Positions 28,671 to 38,621 of a stretch of DNA of 64,000 nucleotides are shown here, in pieces. The stretch is from Sorangium sp025924095 (GTDB lineage: Bacteria > Myxococcota_A > Polyangia > Polyangiales > Polyangiaceae): NCBI RefSeq assembly GCF_051521505.1, contig NZ_CP150356.1, positions 2,666,001 to 2,730,000 of the forward strand, given 5' to 3'. Positions within the stretch are counted from its first letter, which is position 1. Each line of letters opens with the position of its first letter. The notes beneath the pieces were generated by a model. The model did not search any database and was not told where the DNA came from. It worked only from the letters and a program-made list of their open reading frames with translations. The translations under genes were made by a program, and so were the position numbers.

Positions 28671-29855
28671 ATGCGATTCCCGCCGGAAAGGTGTTCATCG
28701 AGCGTCCCGTCCACCCACAGCGCGCCTGTCGCGTGCCGCGCCAGGCCCCGGCGCTTCCGCGCGGGGAGGTGCGCGCTGCTCGCGGGCGCGCTCGCCGCGG
28801 CGCTGTCTGCCGGCTGCAGCAAGAAGGAGGAGCCCATGGGCGCACCGCCGCCTCCGCCGCCCGCCGCCAAGCCGGCGGCGTGCGCCGGGGGAGGCGGGAC
28901 GATCGGTGACGCGGCGAGCGCGCCGTTCTTCCCGCGCATGACGGGCGGATTCTGCCTCGATCCGAACGGCGCCGAGAAGACGTTCGGCGAATCGGCGCCC
29001 CTGCCGCTCGACAGCATCTGCGACATGTTCGACGGGGAGTGCGAGATCTACAAGGGATTCGGCGTGCGGCGGGTGGTCGAGGCGCGGTACGTGAGCGGCG
29101 CCGGGGGCACGGCGACCGTCGATGTGCACCTCTCGAAGTTCGGGTCCACCGAGGGCGCCTACGGGATGTTCACGAAGCGCATCGTGGGCGACGGTGACCC
29201 CGCCGACGAGGCGACGCCGCGCCAGATCGACGGCGGCGGCGCGGCCGCGATGGGGGTCGGGAACGCGTACCTCTGGCGCGGGCAGTACCTCGCCGAGATC
29301 ACGTACAACGACGAGGCGCTGGCCGAGGCGGCGCTCAAGTCGTCGAGCGAGAAGGTCCTGCCCGGGCTCGTGAAGGAGATGGGCTCGAAGCTGCCCGGCG
29401 AGCCGTCGCTGCCGCCGGCGGCGGCGGCGCTCCCCAAGGACAACATGATCCCGCTCGGGATCCGCTACGAGACAAAGGACGTGCTCGGGATCGGCGGCGC
29501 GGGGCCCGGCGCGTTCGGCTACTACAAGGAGGTCGACAAGCGCTACCGGGTGGTCGCGATCGTGCGCGACGACGTCGATCAGGCCAAGGACGTGCTGTCG
29601 ACGCTGGCGAAGCTGCCGGGCGCCGCCAGGGAGAAGGGCATCGGCGACGGCTCGGTGCGCCTCATGCACAAGGAAGGCGAGGGCCCCGCCACCGAGTGGA
29701 TCTTCGCCCGCGCCGACAAGACCGTCTACGGGGTGGGCGACGAGGCCCGCGTGCTCCGCAGCGGCATGACGGCCGACGAGCACGCCAAGCTGACGCTGCC
29801 CAAGGAAGAGAAGTCGGCGAGGCTGAAGAAGTTCGTCACCGCGCCGGCGCGCTGA
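28671..29855 (+). CDS. Lipoprotein of DUF6599-like family
   Basis: 394 aa. Signal region ALLAGALAAALSAGC with lipobox Cys, followed by SKKEEPMG and a Pro/Ala linker. The start is uncertain (ATG 28671 or GTG 28653), since the basic N-terminal stretch before the signal is long. The mature part has TATVDVHLSKFGSTEGAYGM, where a strand is followed by a helix, AYLWRGQYLAEITYNDEALA, and PLGIRYETKDVLGIGGAGPG, as in the deltaproteobacterial DUF6599 proteins. The role is unknown. It is divergent from the minor-pilin cluster. Confidence 0.75.
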   Translation: MRFPPERCSSSVPSTHSAPVACRARPRRFRAGRCALLAGALAAALSAGCSKKEEPMGAPPPPPPAAKPAACAGGGGTIGDAASAPFFPRMTGGFCLDPNGAEKTFGESAPLPLDSICDMFDGECEIYKGFGVRRVVEARYVSGAGGTATVDVHLSKFGSTEGAYGMFTKRIVGDGDPADEATPRQIDGGGAAAMGVGNAYLWRGQYLAEITYNDEALAEAALKSSSEKVLPGLVKEMGSKLPGEPSLPPAAAALPKDNMIPLGIRYETKDVLGIGGAGPGAFGYYKEVDKRYRVVAIVRDDVDQAKDVLSTLAKLPGAAREKGIGDGSVRLMHKEGEGPATEWIFARADKTVYGVGDEARVLRSGMTADEHAKLTLPKEEKSARLKKFVTAPAR

Positions 29856-29934
29856 GCGCCGCGGCGCGGTTGGAGAACGGCGCGCCCCGGGGGCCTGCGG
29901 CGCTCTCGGCGCCGCGAGCCGGGGCGCCGCGCGC

Positions 29935-30657
29935 TCACTGCGTGCGGAGGATGACGTGGAAGCCGAACGGCGTCTCGACGAGCTCGCTCACCTGGCCGAC
30001 CTTGATCTTCTCGAGGCCCACCTGGAACTCCGGGACCATCGCGCCCTTCGGGAACTTGCCGAGGTCGCCGCCGCGCCTGTCGGCGCCCGGCTCGTCCGAG
30101 TACTCCTTCACGATGTCCGTGAACTTGCTCGGGTCGGCCTTGGCCTTCGTCATGGCCTCGGTCGCGCGGGCCTTCGCCTCGTCCTTCGTGCGCGTGACGG
30201 TCGGGGGCGCACGGCGGCTCCCCGTGTACATCACGAGCAGGTGCTTCGCGCCGAACATCTCCCGGGGCGCCTGCGCCGACTGCGCCGGGCGGGGCTGCGC
30301 CTGCGCGGGCGCGGGCGAGGGAGACGCGGCGACCGCGTGCGCGTGATCGTCCGGCTCCGGGGCGACAGGGGCCGCGAGGCGAGAGAGCGGCGTCTTGTTG
30401 AACATGCCGAAGAAGCCGAGGAGCCCGATCAGCACGAGCGCGCTGAGCACCGCGTGCGGCGCCCACCAGGACGGATCTTCCGCGACGACGCCGTCGTCCT
30501 CCGCGTCGTCGTCGTCGTCGTGAGCGTGGCCGTGACCGCGGACCGCGGTGGCCTTCGTTTCTTCCTCCTCCCCGTCGTCGTTGCTTTCGTCGGTCGACTC
30601 GTCCTCGTCGAGGTCCTCGTCGTCCTTGGCCCTGTCCTTCTCGGTCTTCTTGCTCAT
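29935..30657 (-). CDS. Membrane-anchored PpiC-type peptidyl-prolyl isomerase
   Basis: 240 aa. An extremely acidic and charged cytoplasmic N-terminus of about 60 residues (DDEDLDEDESTDESNDDGEE, a HGHAHDDDDD run) precedes one membrane helix (HAVLSALVLIGLLGFFGMF). A Pro/Ala/Gln linker follows, then a parvulin domain from about residue 130: AKHLLVMYTGSRRAPP, FTDIVKEYSDEPGADRRGGD, LGKFPKGAMVPEFQVGLEKI and VETPFGFHVILRT. The fold would act in the periplasm on proline bonds of exported proteins. The acidic N-terminus is not part of the family. Confidence 0.92.
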   Translation of the reverse strand: MSKKTEKDRAKDDEDLDEDESTDESNDDGEEEETKATAVRGHGHAHDDDDDAEDDGVVAEDPSWWAPHAVLSALVLIGLLGFFGMFNKTPLSRLAAPVAPEPDDHAHAVAASPSPAPAQAQPRPAQSAQAPREMFGAKHLLVMYTGSRRAPPTVTRTKDEAKARATEAMTKAKADPSKFTDIVKEYSDEPGADRRGGDLGKFPKGAMVPEFQVGLEKIKVGQVSELVETPFGFHVILRTQ

Positions 30658-30708
30658 ATCGCTTCCCTGATCCGGGCCTCGGCACTTAGCACGCGGCCGC
30701 GCCGGCCG

Positions 30709-31557
30709 TCAGCCGATCTCCGCCCACGCGCTCGTGAGCACGGGATCAGGGCGATCCTTGACGGCGGTGACCACCGCGACCTTGCCGCCGTCGAGCGCGT
30801 AGCCCCGCGTGATGAGGGTGTCGCCGGGCCACACCGGCTTGCGGAACTGCGCGCCGTAGGCCCGCAGCCGGCTCGCGTCGCCGCCCGCCGCCTTCTGGAT
30901 GATCGCGCGCGCCGCGAAGCCGTACGTGCAGAGGCCGTGCAGGATGGGGCCCTGCGTGAAGCCCGCCTTGGCCGCGACCTCCGGGTCGGCGTGGAGCGGG
31001 TTCTCGTCGCCCGAGAGCCGGTACAGCAGCGCCTGTTCGGGCGCGGTCGCCTGCTCGACCACCCAGTCGGGCTCGCGGTCCTTCGGCACCGGGGCTTCCG
31101 ACTCGCTGTGCGGCGGGCGCGGCCCGCCGAAGCCGCCGACGCCGCGCGCGATGATCGACCACACGGTGTCGAAGAGCGGCTCGTCGTCGAGCGTCGTCTT
31201 CGTCGCGACGATCAGCTGCGCGAACTTCTTGAGATCGTAGATGGCCGTCAGGGTGGCGGTCGTGAGCAGCGTCCCGCTGGTCGGGAGCGGCCGGTGCACG
31301 CGGAGCGTCTGACCGCCGTGGACGATGAGCGGCAGCTCGGCCCCGGCCACCTCGAGCGCCTCGAACACGGCGTTCTGCGTGGGGATGACGCCGAACGTGG
31401 GGTAGACCTTCATGCCTCCCGGCGCGCCCTCGTAGAGGTACTCGAGCTCCTCGCGCCGGGCGCCGATGCCGAGCGCATAGGTGGCCAGGGTCTTCCAGTT
31501 GACGGTGAAGGCGCTGGGCTGGGTCGTGTGGCCGACCTTCGAGAGATTCAGCGGCAT
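30709..31557 (-). CDS. MaoC-like dehydratase (2-enoyl-CoA hydratase 2 type)
   Basis: 282 aa, ATG at 31557 with GAGGAG just upstream. Two hot-dog halves: an N-terminal degenerate one (TVNWKTLATYALGIGARREE, YPTFGVIPTQNAVF) and a C-terminal one with the hydratase 2 motif LYRLSGDENPLHADPEVA (catalytic Asp and His), followed by GFTQGPILHGLCTYGFAARA. This domain order matches the C-terminal part of peroxisomal multifunctional enzyme 2. It hydrates trans-2-enoyl-CoA to the (R)-3-hydroxyacyl-CoA. No beta-oxidation partner is adjacent. Confidence 0.92.
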   Translation of the reverse strand: MPLNLSKVGHTTQPSAFTVNWKTLATYALGIGARREELEYLYEGAPGGMKVYPTFGVIPTQNAVFEALEVAGAELPLIVHGGQTLRVHRPLPTSGTLLTTATLTAIYDLKKFAQLIVATKTTLDDEPLFDTVWSIIARGVGGFGGPRPPHSESEAPVPKDREPDWVVEQATAPEQALLYRLSGDENPLHADPEVAAKAGFTQGPILHGLCTYGFAARAIIQKAAGGDASRLRAYGAQFRKPVWPGDTLITRGYALDGGKVAVVTAVKDRPDPVLTSAWAEIG

Positions 31558-31679
31558 CGGGGGCTCCTCGCTGGATGAGAACGGCCGAGGAGGCGTACAG
31601 ACCTGGCGATGTCGCGTCAACTGCCGGCCGCCGGGCGATCGCGGGCATGGCCGCCGGGGGATCGCGGCGGGCAGCGGGA

Positions 31680-32525
31680 TCAGAGCGCCACGCGGTACGC
31701 GATGAGGACTCCGATGTTGAACATGTCGACGCGCTCGGAGAGCGAGGCGCGATCGCCGGTCGGCGAGACCTTGCGCTGCTCCGGGAGGAACCAGCTCGAG
31801 TAGCGGAGGTGGCTCCCGACGCTCCAGTTCTCGGCGAAGGCCCAGTCGCCGCCGATCGCGAGCCCCGCGGCGACCCCTTCGGTGCCGATCGTCGCCGCCC
31901 TCGGGCCGACGTAGGCCGTGTCCGAGTAGGGGTTGCGATCGGCCTCGACCGACCAGGAGTCGTTGACGACGACGCCGCCGAGCGTCGCGCCGACCCACCA
32001 CTCCGACTTGAGCGTGCGGAGGGCGTAGTAGCGGAACACCCCATCGAGCATGAAGTAGCGGCGCGAGTGATCGCGCTCGAGGCTGCGCGCGCCGCGCGCG
32101 GCGTCGGTGCTCAGCGTCGCCGCCCAGAAGATGCCCGCGCCGAAGCCGATGTCGCCCCAGCGGAAGAGATTGTGGATGCCGAAGGAGATGCTCGTCTCGC
32201 CCTGCTCGCACGTGTCGGGGAACAGCGAGACGGGGCAGACGTCGGCGCCCGGGAGCGTCATCACGCCGCCGCTCACCTCCACCATGGTGTAGGGGCGATC
32301 GCGCTCGCGCGCGGCGGCGGCGCGGCGGGCGGCCCTGCTCTCGTCGGCGCGCCCCGGGGCCGCGAGCAGGAGCACGGCGAGCGCGGCGCCGCACGCTGCG
32401 CCCGCGGCGCCGCGCTTCGGTCGGGCGCTCTCACGGCGCGGCGGTGCCGCTCGGTCGCCCTCCCCAGCGCGGACGTGGGTGGGCGCTCGCGATCTCGGGT
32501 ACCAACCGCCTGGATTCACCTTCAT
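31680..32525 (-). CDS. Outer-membrane beta-barrel-like protein
   Basis: 281 aa; ATG at 32525, only four bases after the kinase stop. After a basic N-terminus comes a hydrophobic signal-type segment (ACGAALAVLLLAAPGRADES). The rest is aromatic-rich beta-strand (MVEVSGGVMTLPGADVCPVS, FGIHNLFRWGDIGFGAGIFW, YFMLDGVFRYYALRTLKSEW, LAIGGDWAFAENWSVGSHLR), typical of outer-membrane barrels. It ends FNIGVLIAYRVAL; the terminal aromatic of barrel proteins is replaced by Leu. It is probably co-transcribed with the Ser/Thr kinase. No known family. Confidence 0.72.
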   Translation of the reverse strand: MKVNPGGWYPRSRAPTHVRAGEGDRAAPPRRESARPKRGAAGAACGAALAVLLLAAPGRADESRAARRAAAARERDRPYTMVEVSGGVMTLPGADVCPVSLFPDTCEQGETSISFGIHNLFRWGDIGFGAGIFWAATLSTDAARGARSLERDHSRRYFMLDGVFRYYALRTLKSEWWVGATLGGVVVNDSWSVEADRNPYSDTAYVGPRAATIGTEGVAAGLAIGGDWAFAENWSVGSHLRYSSWFLPEQRKVSPTGDRASLSERVDMFNIGVLIAYRVAL

Positions 32526-32529
32526 TGAA

Positions 32530-34791
32530 TTATAGCCAAGGACCTGTGGACGAGGGGAGCGGCGACGTGGCGTCGGTGGGCAGCGGCGGCGGCGAGGGGG
32601 GCAAGACCGGCGCGGGCGTGTCGCTGGCCGGCGGCGAGGCGGCGCCTGTTGTGGCGGGCGCGGCTGAGCCCTTCGGCGCCGGCGGCGAGGCCGTCGCGCC
32701 CCGGGGACCCGGCGCCGGCGGCTGGCCCGGGGGCGCGCCGCGGCCCTCGGCCGGCGGGGGCCGGCGCGGCGGCGGCCTGCGGTCAGGGCCTGCGGTCGGG
32801 CGCCCGGCGCTCTGCGGGGCGATCTGGGGGGGCGGCTCTGGGGCGGCGGCCGGCGGGCGGTCCGTGAGCTCGGCGACGAGGTGCTGGGCCGTGGTGAGCT
32901 CCGGGTGCAGCTCGATCGCGAGCCTGGCCAGGCGGATGGCGCCGGCCCTGTCCCCGGCGTACTTCCGCCCGAGGGCGTCGGCGACGATGCGCTCGGACGA
33001 CTCGCGCCGGAGCTCGACGAGCCGCGCGTCCCTGGGCCACCGCGCGAGCGCCTGCGAGACGATGTCCCTCACGTTCTCGCCGGGCGGGGTGTCCCACGCG
33101 TGCCTGCCCATGCAGTCGCGTGCGCGCTCGATGTGTCCTTCCAGGGAGTCGCTCGCAGCCGGCCCCCCGAAGGCGCCGAGGTGCCGCCCGCCGAGGAACG
33201 CGACGAACCCCACCGCGCCGGCGCACGCGAGGAGGGCGGTGGCGCGGGCGATCATCGCGCGGCGGGGGAGCGGCGGCGCCGCGGACGCGACGCCCTGCAT
33301 GGTCGACGGGGCGGGCGCGGAGTCGCGCAGGGGGTCGATGCCGAGGCCGACCGGCGTCCGCGCGGGCTCGTCCGCCGCGCTGCTGAAGTCCGCCGCGCTG
33401 CCGAAGGAGGAGCGCGCGACGCCGCTCGATCGGGGCGACGAGGCGCGGTCCGCGTCGCTCACGGAGGAGCGCGCGACGCCGCTCGATCGGGGCGACGAGG
33501 CGCGGTCCGCGTCGCTCACGGAGGACCGATCCTCCTCGTGGCGAGGCGACGGAGGGTCTCCGTAGAGCGCTGCCGCGCTCCCCGGGAGGAGCGGATCGAG
33601 GTCGCCGACGTGGGCGCTCTCCAGCGTGGGCGCGGGGATGCCTCCGATCTGGGCGGCGAGGGCGGGGGAGAGGTCGAGCGACTTGGTGCGCGACTTCGAG
33701 GCCAGCTTCATGACCGCGCTGGCGCGCAGGAGCCCCGGCTGGGCGGCGATCTCGTCGGGGTCGAGGCCGCTCGCGCGCACGGCGAGGGCGAGGTCGCGGC
33801 CCAGGGCGCGCGCGTCGGGGGCGCGCTCCGAGGGCTTCTTGGCGAGGTTCTGCATCACGAGCTGCGCGATGGGCGCGGGCACGTAGCTCGAGCGCGCGAT
33901 GCTGCGCAGATCCGCCGGCGGGGCGTGCGTGTGCTGGACGAGCAGCGCGACGGGGGAGTCGCCCTCGAACGGGGCGCGCCCGGCGAGGCACTGGTAGAGC
34001 ATCGTCGCGATGGAGTAGACGTCCGCCGGCGGGCCGACCCGCTGCCCCTCGGCGCCTTCGGGCGAGATGTACTTGGCGGTGCCGAAGATGAGCCCGGCCT
34101 GGGTGGTCATCGCCTTGTCGGCCCAGTCGAGGCGGGCGATGCCGAAGTCGAGCACCTTCACGTAATCCGGGTCCTCGCCGCGGCGGACGAGCATGATGTT
34201 CTCGGGCTTGAGATCCCGGTGGACGATGCCCTGCGCGTGCGCCTCGCCGACCGCGTCGCAGACCTGGAGGAGGATGTGGAGCGCCCTCGGCAGCGGGAGC
34301 GCCTCGCTCTCGCCCGCGGTCCCGGCGGCGGCGAGCGCGGAGAGCAGCGAGAGGCCGTCGAGGTGCTCCATGACGAGGTAGAGCTCGCCGCCGATCCGGG
34401 CGTCGGTCGTGGCGGGGATGCTCCCGGTCATGAGCACCTGGACGACGTTCGGGTGGACGAGCCGGCTCGCGATCTTGGCCTCGCAGTGGAAGCGGCTCAC
34501 GAGCTCGGCGTTGCTGCTGAGCTCGCGGTGGAGGACCTTCACGGCCACGTCGCGCTCGATCCCTGCCTGGAAGGCGCGGTAGACGCGGCCCATCGAGCCG
34601 ATGCCGATGAGGTGGCGGATCTGGATCTGCCCGCCGAGCGTGAGGCTCACGTAGGGGTCGCGCTCGGCGGCGCTGAACGAGGCGCTCTTGCGCGAGCTCG
34701 CGAGCGGGGTGCCGTCGAGCGGGCAATAGAGCACGCCCGCGTCGTAGCGTTCTCCGCACGAGGGGCAGCTCTTCGCGGGGGACGGCTTCAT
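32530..34791 (-). CDS. Hanks-type serine/threonine protein kinase with N-terminal zinc ribbon
   Basis: 753 aa from the ATG at 34791 (an ATG at 34824 is possible). A zinc ribbon at residues 8-30 (CPSCGERYDAGVLYCPLDG) precedes the kinase domain at about 50-340: GIGSMGRVYRAF (glycine loop), DVAVKVLHRE (Lys), VMEHLDG, IVHRDLKPENIML (catalytic loop), VLDFGIARL and GTAKYISPEGAEGQ. A Ser/Asp/Arg linker with a 19-residue tandem repeat follows, then one membrane helix (ATALLACAGAVGFVAFLGG) near residue 535 and a C-terminal periplasmic part with TPR-like helices and a long Pro/Ala tail. It phosphorylates Ser/Thr targets in response to an unknown envelope signal. Confidence 0.93.
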   Translation of the reverse strand: MKPSPAKSCPSCGERYDAGVLYCPLDGTPLASSRKSASFSAAERDPYVSLTLGGQIQIRHLIGIGSMGRVYRAFQAGIERDVAVKVLHRELSSNAELVSRFHCEAKIASRLVHPNVVQVLMTGSIPATTDARIGGELYLVMEHLDGLSLLSALAAAGTAGESEALPLPRALHILLQVCDAVGEAHAQGIVHRDLKPENIMLVRRGEDPDYVKVLDFGIARLDWADKAMTTQAGLIFGTAKYISPEGAEGQRVGPPADVYSIATMLYQCLAGRAPFEGDSPVALLVQHTHAPPADLRSIARSSYVPAPIAQLVMQNLAKKPSERAPDARALGRDLALAVRASGLDPDEIAAQPGLLRASAVMKLASKSRTKSLDLSPALAAQIGGIPAPTLESAHVGDLDPLLPGSAAALYGDPPSPRHEEDRSSVSDADRASSPRSSGVARSSVSDADRASSPRSSGVARSSFGSAADFSSAADEPARTPVGLGIDPLRDSAPAPSTMQGVASAAPPLPRRAMIARATALLACAGAVGFVAFLGGRHLGAFGGPAASDSLEGHIERARDCMGRHAWDTPPGENVRDIVSQALARWPRDARLVELRRESSERIVADALGRKYAGDRAGAIRLARLAIELHPELTTAQHLVAELTDRPPAAAPEPPPQIAPQSAGRPTAGPDRRPPPRRPPPAEGRGAPPGQPPAPGPRGATASPPAPKGSAAPATTGAASPPASDTPAPVLPPSPPPLPTDATSPLPSSTGPWL
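33406..33532. repeat. 57-bp direct repeat inside the kinase gene
   Basis: Copies start at 33406 and 33463, with a 13-base partial third copy from 33520. The unit is 57 bp and encodes the 19-residue peptide SVSDADRASSPRSSGVARS in the juxtamembrane linker of the kinase. The copies are essentially identical, which implies a recent duplication. Confidence 0.9.
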
Positions 34792-36206
34792 CGACCGCGC
34801 TGATCCTAGCACCGCTCCCGCCATAAATTCTCGCACGGAGCCGCGTTTTGGCGCGTCGCGCCGCCCGGGGGCGCTCGGGCGTGGACCGACCGGCGCCTTG
34901 CGATTACGGTCGCGGCGTGAGCGGTTCCAAGGCGGGCGCAGCCAGGGCGCGCAGCGGCAAAGGGCGCGGCAACGCGGGCGCCACCCCTGCGCCCGCCGCC
35001 CGCCAGGGAGCCGCCTCGGCCCGCGACGCCGCCTCGCAGGCCGCCGACGCCGCCTCGCAGGCCCGCGAGGCGGCGGCCGACGCGGGGCCGCGGGAGGGCG
35101 AGTACGTCGTCACGCTTCCCTCGTTCGAGGGGCCGCTCGACCTGCTGCTGCACCTCATCCAGCAGCACGAGCTCGACATCCTCGACATCCCCGTGAGCTT
35201 CGTCACGGAAAAGTACCTCGAGTACCTGAAGGTCATGGGCTCGCTGTCGATCGACCTTTCGAGCGAGTATCTCGTGATGGCGGCGACGCTTGTGCACATC
35301 AAGTCGAAGATGCTGCTGCCGAGCGTGCCTGCGGGGCAGGACGACGACGGGATGCCGGGCGAGGAGGAGGATCCGCGGGCGGAGCTCGTCCGCCGGCTGC
35401 TGGAGTACCAGAAGTACAAGGTCGCCGCGTCCGAGCTGAGCGAGCGCGGCACGCTGGGGCGCGACGTGTTCACGCGTGGCATGAGCGAGAGCGAGGTGCC
35501 CCAGGGCCCGGCTCCATTCACGTCGACGCCGATCTTCAGCCTGCTGGACGCCTTCGAGCGGGTGCTGAAGCGGACGAACGTCCAGATCGATCACGAGGTC
35601 GTCTTCGATCGCATCAGCATCACGGATCGCATGGTGGAGCTCACGGAGAAGCTCTCGGCGCGGCGGTCGATGCGCTTCGAGGATCTGCTGCTCGACAGCG
35701 TGTCGAAGGGGGGAGTCATCCCGCGCTTCGAGCTGGTCATCACGTTCCTGGCCGTGCTCGAGATGTGCAAGCTGAGGCTCATCCGGGTCCACCAGACGGA
35801 CCCGCTGGCGCCGATCCACATCCAGCTCTCGGCGGCAGACGGCGCGCCTGCGGTAGATTTCGAGATCGAGGACGGGGCGCCGGCGGTGGAGCGGATCGAG
35901 GCGGCCGGGGGGGAAGAGGCAGGAGCGCCGCCTGCTGCCGGCGAGGGCGGCGTGGCGGAGCCCGCGGAGGTGGAGGGCGGCGAGCCGGCATGGCCGGAGG
36001 GGGTCGAGCCGATCGAGCCGAGGAGCGGGGAACCGGCGGGAACGGAGCCGGCGGAGGCTGTGGAGGCACCGAGCGGCGAACCGGGGTGGCCGGAGGTGGC
36101 CGAGCCAGCCGAGGAGTCGAGCGGCGAACCGGCAGGGGCGGAGCTCGCCGGGCCGGCGGAGGAGGCGAGTCGTGCACACGACATCGCAGGGGGCGAGCCT
36201 GCGACG

Positions 36207-36278
36207 GAAGCAGAAGCCAGCCCCGCGCTGGAAGCAGAAGCCAGCCCCGCGCTGGAAGCAGAAGCCAGCCCCGCGCTG
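36207..36278. repeat. Three perfect 24-bp tandem repeats in scpA
   Basis: Units at 36207-36230, 36231-36254 and 36255-36278 are identical and encode EAEASPAL each time. They lie in the acidic C-terminal extension. Confidence 0.9.
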
Positions 36279-36360
36279 GAGCAGACGGAGCGCGATGCGC
36301 TCGCGGACCCGAGCGACCTGCCGGCCTCGGAGGACACCGCAGCGCCGCCGACCGAGGTAG

Positions 36361-38157
<1,797 letters not shown>

Positions 38158-38199
38158 ATCGTCATCTCTTGCTGGTCCTCAGGCGCATCGGCCCGTCGC

Positions 38200-38544
38200 T
38201 CACGACGGTGGAGCGTCCGTCGGGTCCGGATAGGCTTCGGCCAGCTTTATCGCGGCGCTCCTCAGCTCGGGGTGGGAGAGGAGCTTGCGGAAGAGCCGCC
38301 AGAGCTCGGGGTCGGAGAGCAGCTGGAGCGGCGAGGCGGGCGCCTGCTTCCTCTTCTTGCGGGGGATCGCCTCCGGACCTTTGCTCCGCAGCTCCTCCAT
38401 CCTCCCGACGAAGCGCTTCGTTGGAAAGAGGTCGCCGTGCTCCCAGGCGAGCACCGTCTCCTGCTCGATGCCCAGCGCTCCGGCGAGCTCGCGGGCCGTG
38501 CAGCCAAGCTCCTGCCGGAGCTTCTTGATGTCCTCGGGGGCCAT
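38200..38544 (-). CDS. XRE-type helix-turn-helix regulator
   Basis: 114 aa from the ATG at 38544. The N-terminal half is a Cro/CI-type HTH: MAPEDIKKLRQELGCTAREL, AGALGIEQETVLAWEHGDLF, PTKRFVGRMEELR. It is close to the plasmid-type antitoxin HTH, but no toxin is nearby. The C-terminal part (PLQLLSDPELWRLFRKLLSH and PELRSAAIKLAEAYPDPT) forms two helices of unknown role. It converges on scpB with a 42-bp gap and diverges from the lamin-tail lipoprotein. Confidence 0.85.
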   Translation of the reverse strand: MAPEDIKKLRQELGCTARELAGALGIEQETVLAWEHGDLFPTKRFVGRMEELRSKGPEAIPRKKRKQAPASPLQLLSDPELWRLFRKLLSHPELRSAAIKLAEAYPDPTDAPPS

Positions 38545-38621
38545 GCGAGGCGAGGGTAGCGGCCTCGAAAAAAAAAGCGATGCCGAGCAACCGGCGGCGA
38601 GCTCCCGCCGAACTCCGCGTC

